Notes under the pieces: model-generated
What the model saw: only the letters and a program-made list of their open reading frames with translations
The model's database searches: none
What the model was told of the DNA's origin: nothing
Program-made: the position numbers and the translations under genes
Part shown: one piece after another, positions 63,762 through 64,000 of the stretch
Layout of the letters: every line of letters begins with the position of its first letter
Numbering within the stretch: position 1 is the stretch's first letter
Assembly: GCF_001884045.1 (NCBI RefSeq)
Contig: NZ_MACF01000105.1
Span: forward strand, 1 to 64,000
Reading direction: 5' to 3'
DNA: 64,000 nucleotides
From: Bacillus mobilis
Lineage (GTDB): Bacteria; Bacillota; Bacilli; Bacillales; Bacillaceae_G

Positions 63762-64000
63762 TTACTTCGCATAGTGCATGGACTGTTCTTTTAACGTTTC
63801 TACAAAGCTTGTACCTGTTTTATATTGATTCGCCTGTAAAATAAACTTCTTCGCTACTTGAAGACAAATGCGTTCTGCTCTAGCACGTGCTTCTTCGTTC
63901 TCGATACAAGTAATATCCTTTACTTTCGCTAGCCCAACAATACGACGAATTAACTCAAGGCCCGTCACTGCAGCCGTATCCTCTAATACAGATTGTAAAT
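63762..64000 (-). CDS. drdK: 5-deoxyribose / methylthioribose kinase, C-terminal fragment (DrdK/MtnK-like)
   Basis: Only the last 79 residues lie in the window; the frame is open to the edge ([20 protein letters not shown], then [20 protein letters not shown], ending SMHYAK). The sequence fits the C-terminus of MtnK-like APH-fold kinases, and the place 12 bases before the isomerase fits drdK. The order kinase-isomerase-aldolase supports the drd assignment. Confidence 0.75.
   Translation of the reverse strand, partial: LQSVLEDTAAVTGLELIRRIVGLAKVKDITCIENEEARARAERICLQVAKKFILQANQYKTGTSFVETLKEQSMHYAK

Overview
The window is about 64 kb of low-GC Gram-positive chromosome that reads as the Bacillus cereus group (B. 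cereus / B. thuringiensis / B. anthracis). Supporting markers are CotB-type spore coat genes, a two-domain chitinase of the ChiB/ChiCW type, an LPNTA sorting signal of the kind used by B. anthracis sortase C, a T-box-controlled second prolyl-tRNA synthetase, and a 5-deoxyribose disposal (drd) cluster. No prophage, transposase, rRNA, tRNA or CRISPR array was seen. Most genes look like core chromosome with small accessory inserts and some decay.

Layout. 0-10 kb: tail of a wall-anchored repeat protein, proS with its T-box, a phosphodiesterase, three transport or membrane modules (one MFS gene with its TetR regulator and matching operators), and small membrane, thioredoxin-like and DUF1992 genes. 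10-20 kb: secreted chitinase, an orphan PhoP-type box, an ABC-F ATPase with a leader-peptide attenuator, the thiXYZ-type HMP uptake operon under a TPP riboswitch, and a chemoreceptor under a c-di-GMP-I riboswitch. 20-33.6 kb: a Dcu transporter, thiM-thiE under a second TPP riboswitch, topB, a YhgE/Pip membrane protein, a phosphatase-fold hydrolase and a maltose/alpha-glucoside module (malL, malP). 33.8-46.5 kb: a BBE-type oxidase, two more chemoreceptors, a polar amino-acid ABC transporter, a membrane desaturase, a YhfW-type Rieske oxidoreductase, an AAHS-type MFS gene and a YcgL nucleotidyltransferase. 46.6-54 kb: a duplicated P-loop ATPase, a cyclase-family hydrolase under a SAM-I riboswitch, a PqqD-like gene, a ruined histidine kinase, a saccharopine-dehydrogenase-like gene and three CotB-like genes. 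54-58.6 kb: a Fur-controlled ferredoxin-NADP reductase divergent from a siderophore-uptake operon. 58.7-64 kb: an unrecognised three-gene overlapping operon, a small membrane gene and drdA-drdI-drdK.

Regulation is dense in RNA switches: T-box, two TPP, one SAM-I, one c-di-GMP-I and one probable translation-dependent attenuator. Thiamine precursor uptake and thiazole salvage therefore respond to one ligand from two sites 5 kb apart. Iron genes share a divergent region with two Fur boxes, and the maltose genes share LacI/CcpA-like sites.

The best candidates for something undescribed are the operon at 58675-61486, the ABC-F leader at 14111-14290, the SAM-switched hydrolase at 47872-48701, the chemoreceptor with an altered signalling tip at 18248-19990, and the gene-less Pho box at 12183-12245. 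Gene starts were moved from the longest reading frame to the start with the best ribosome binding site wherever the sequence decided it; each case is stated.
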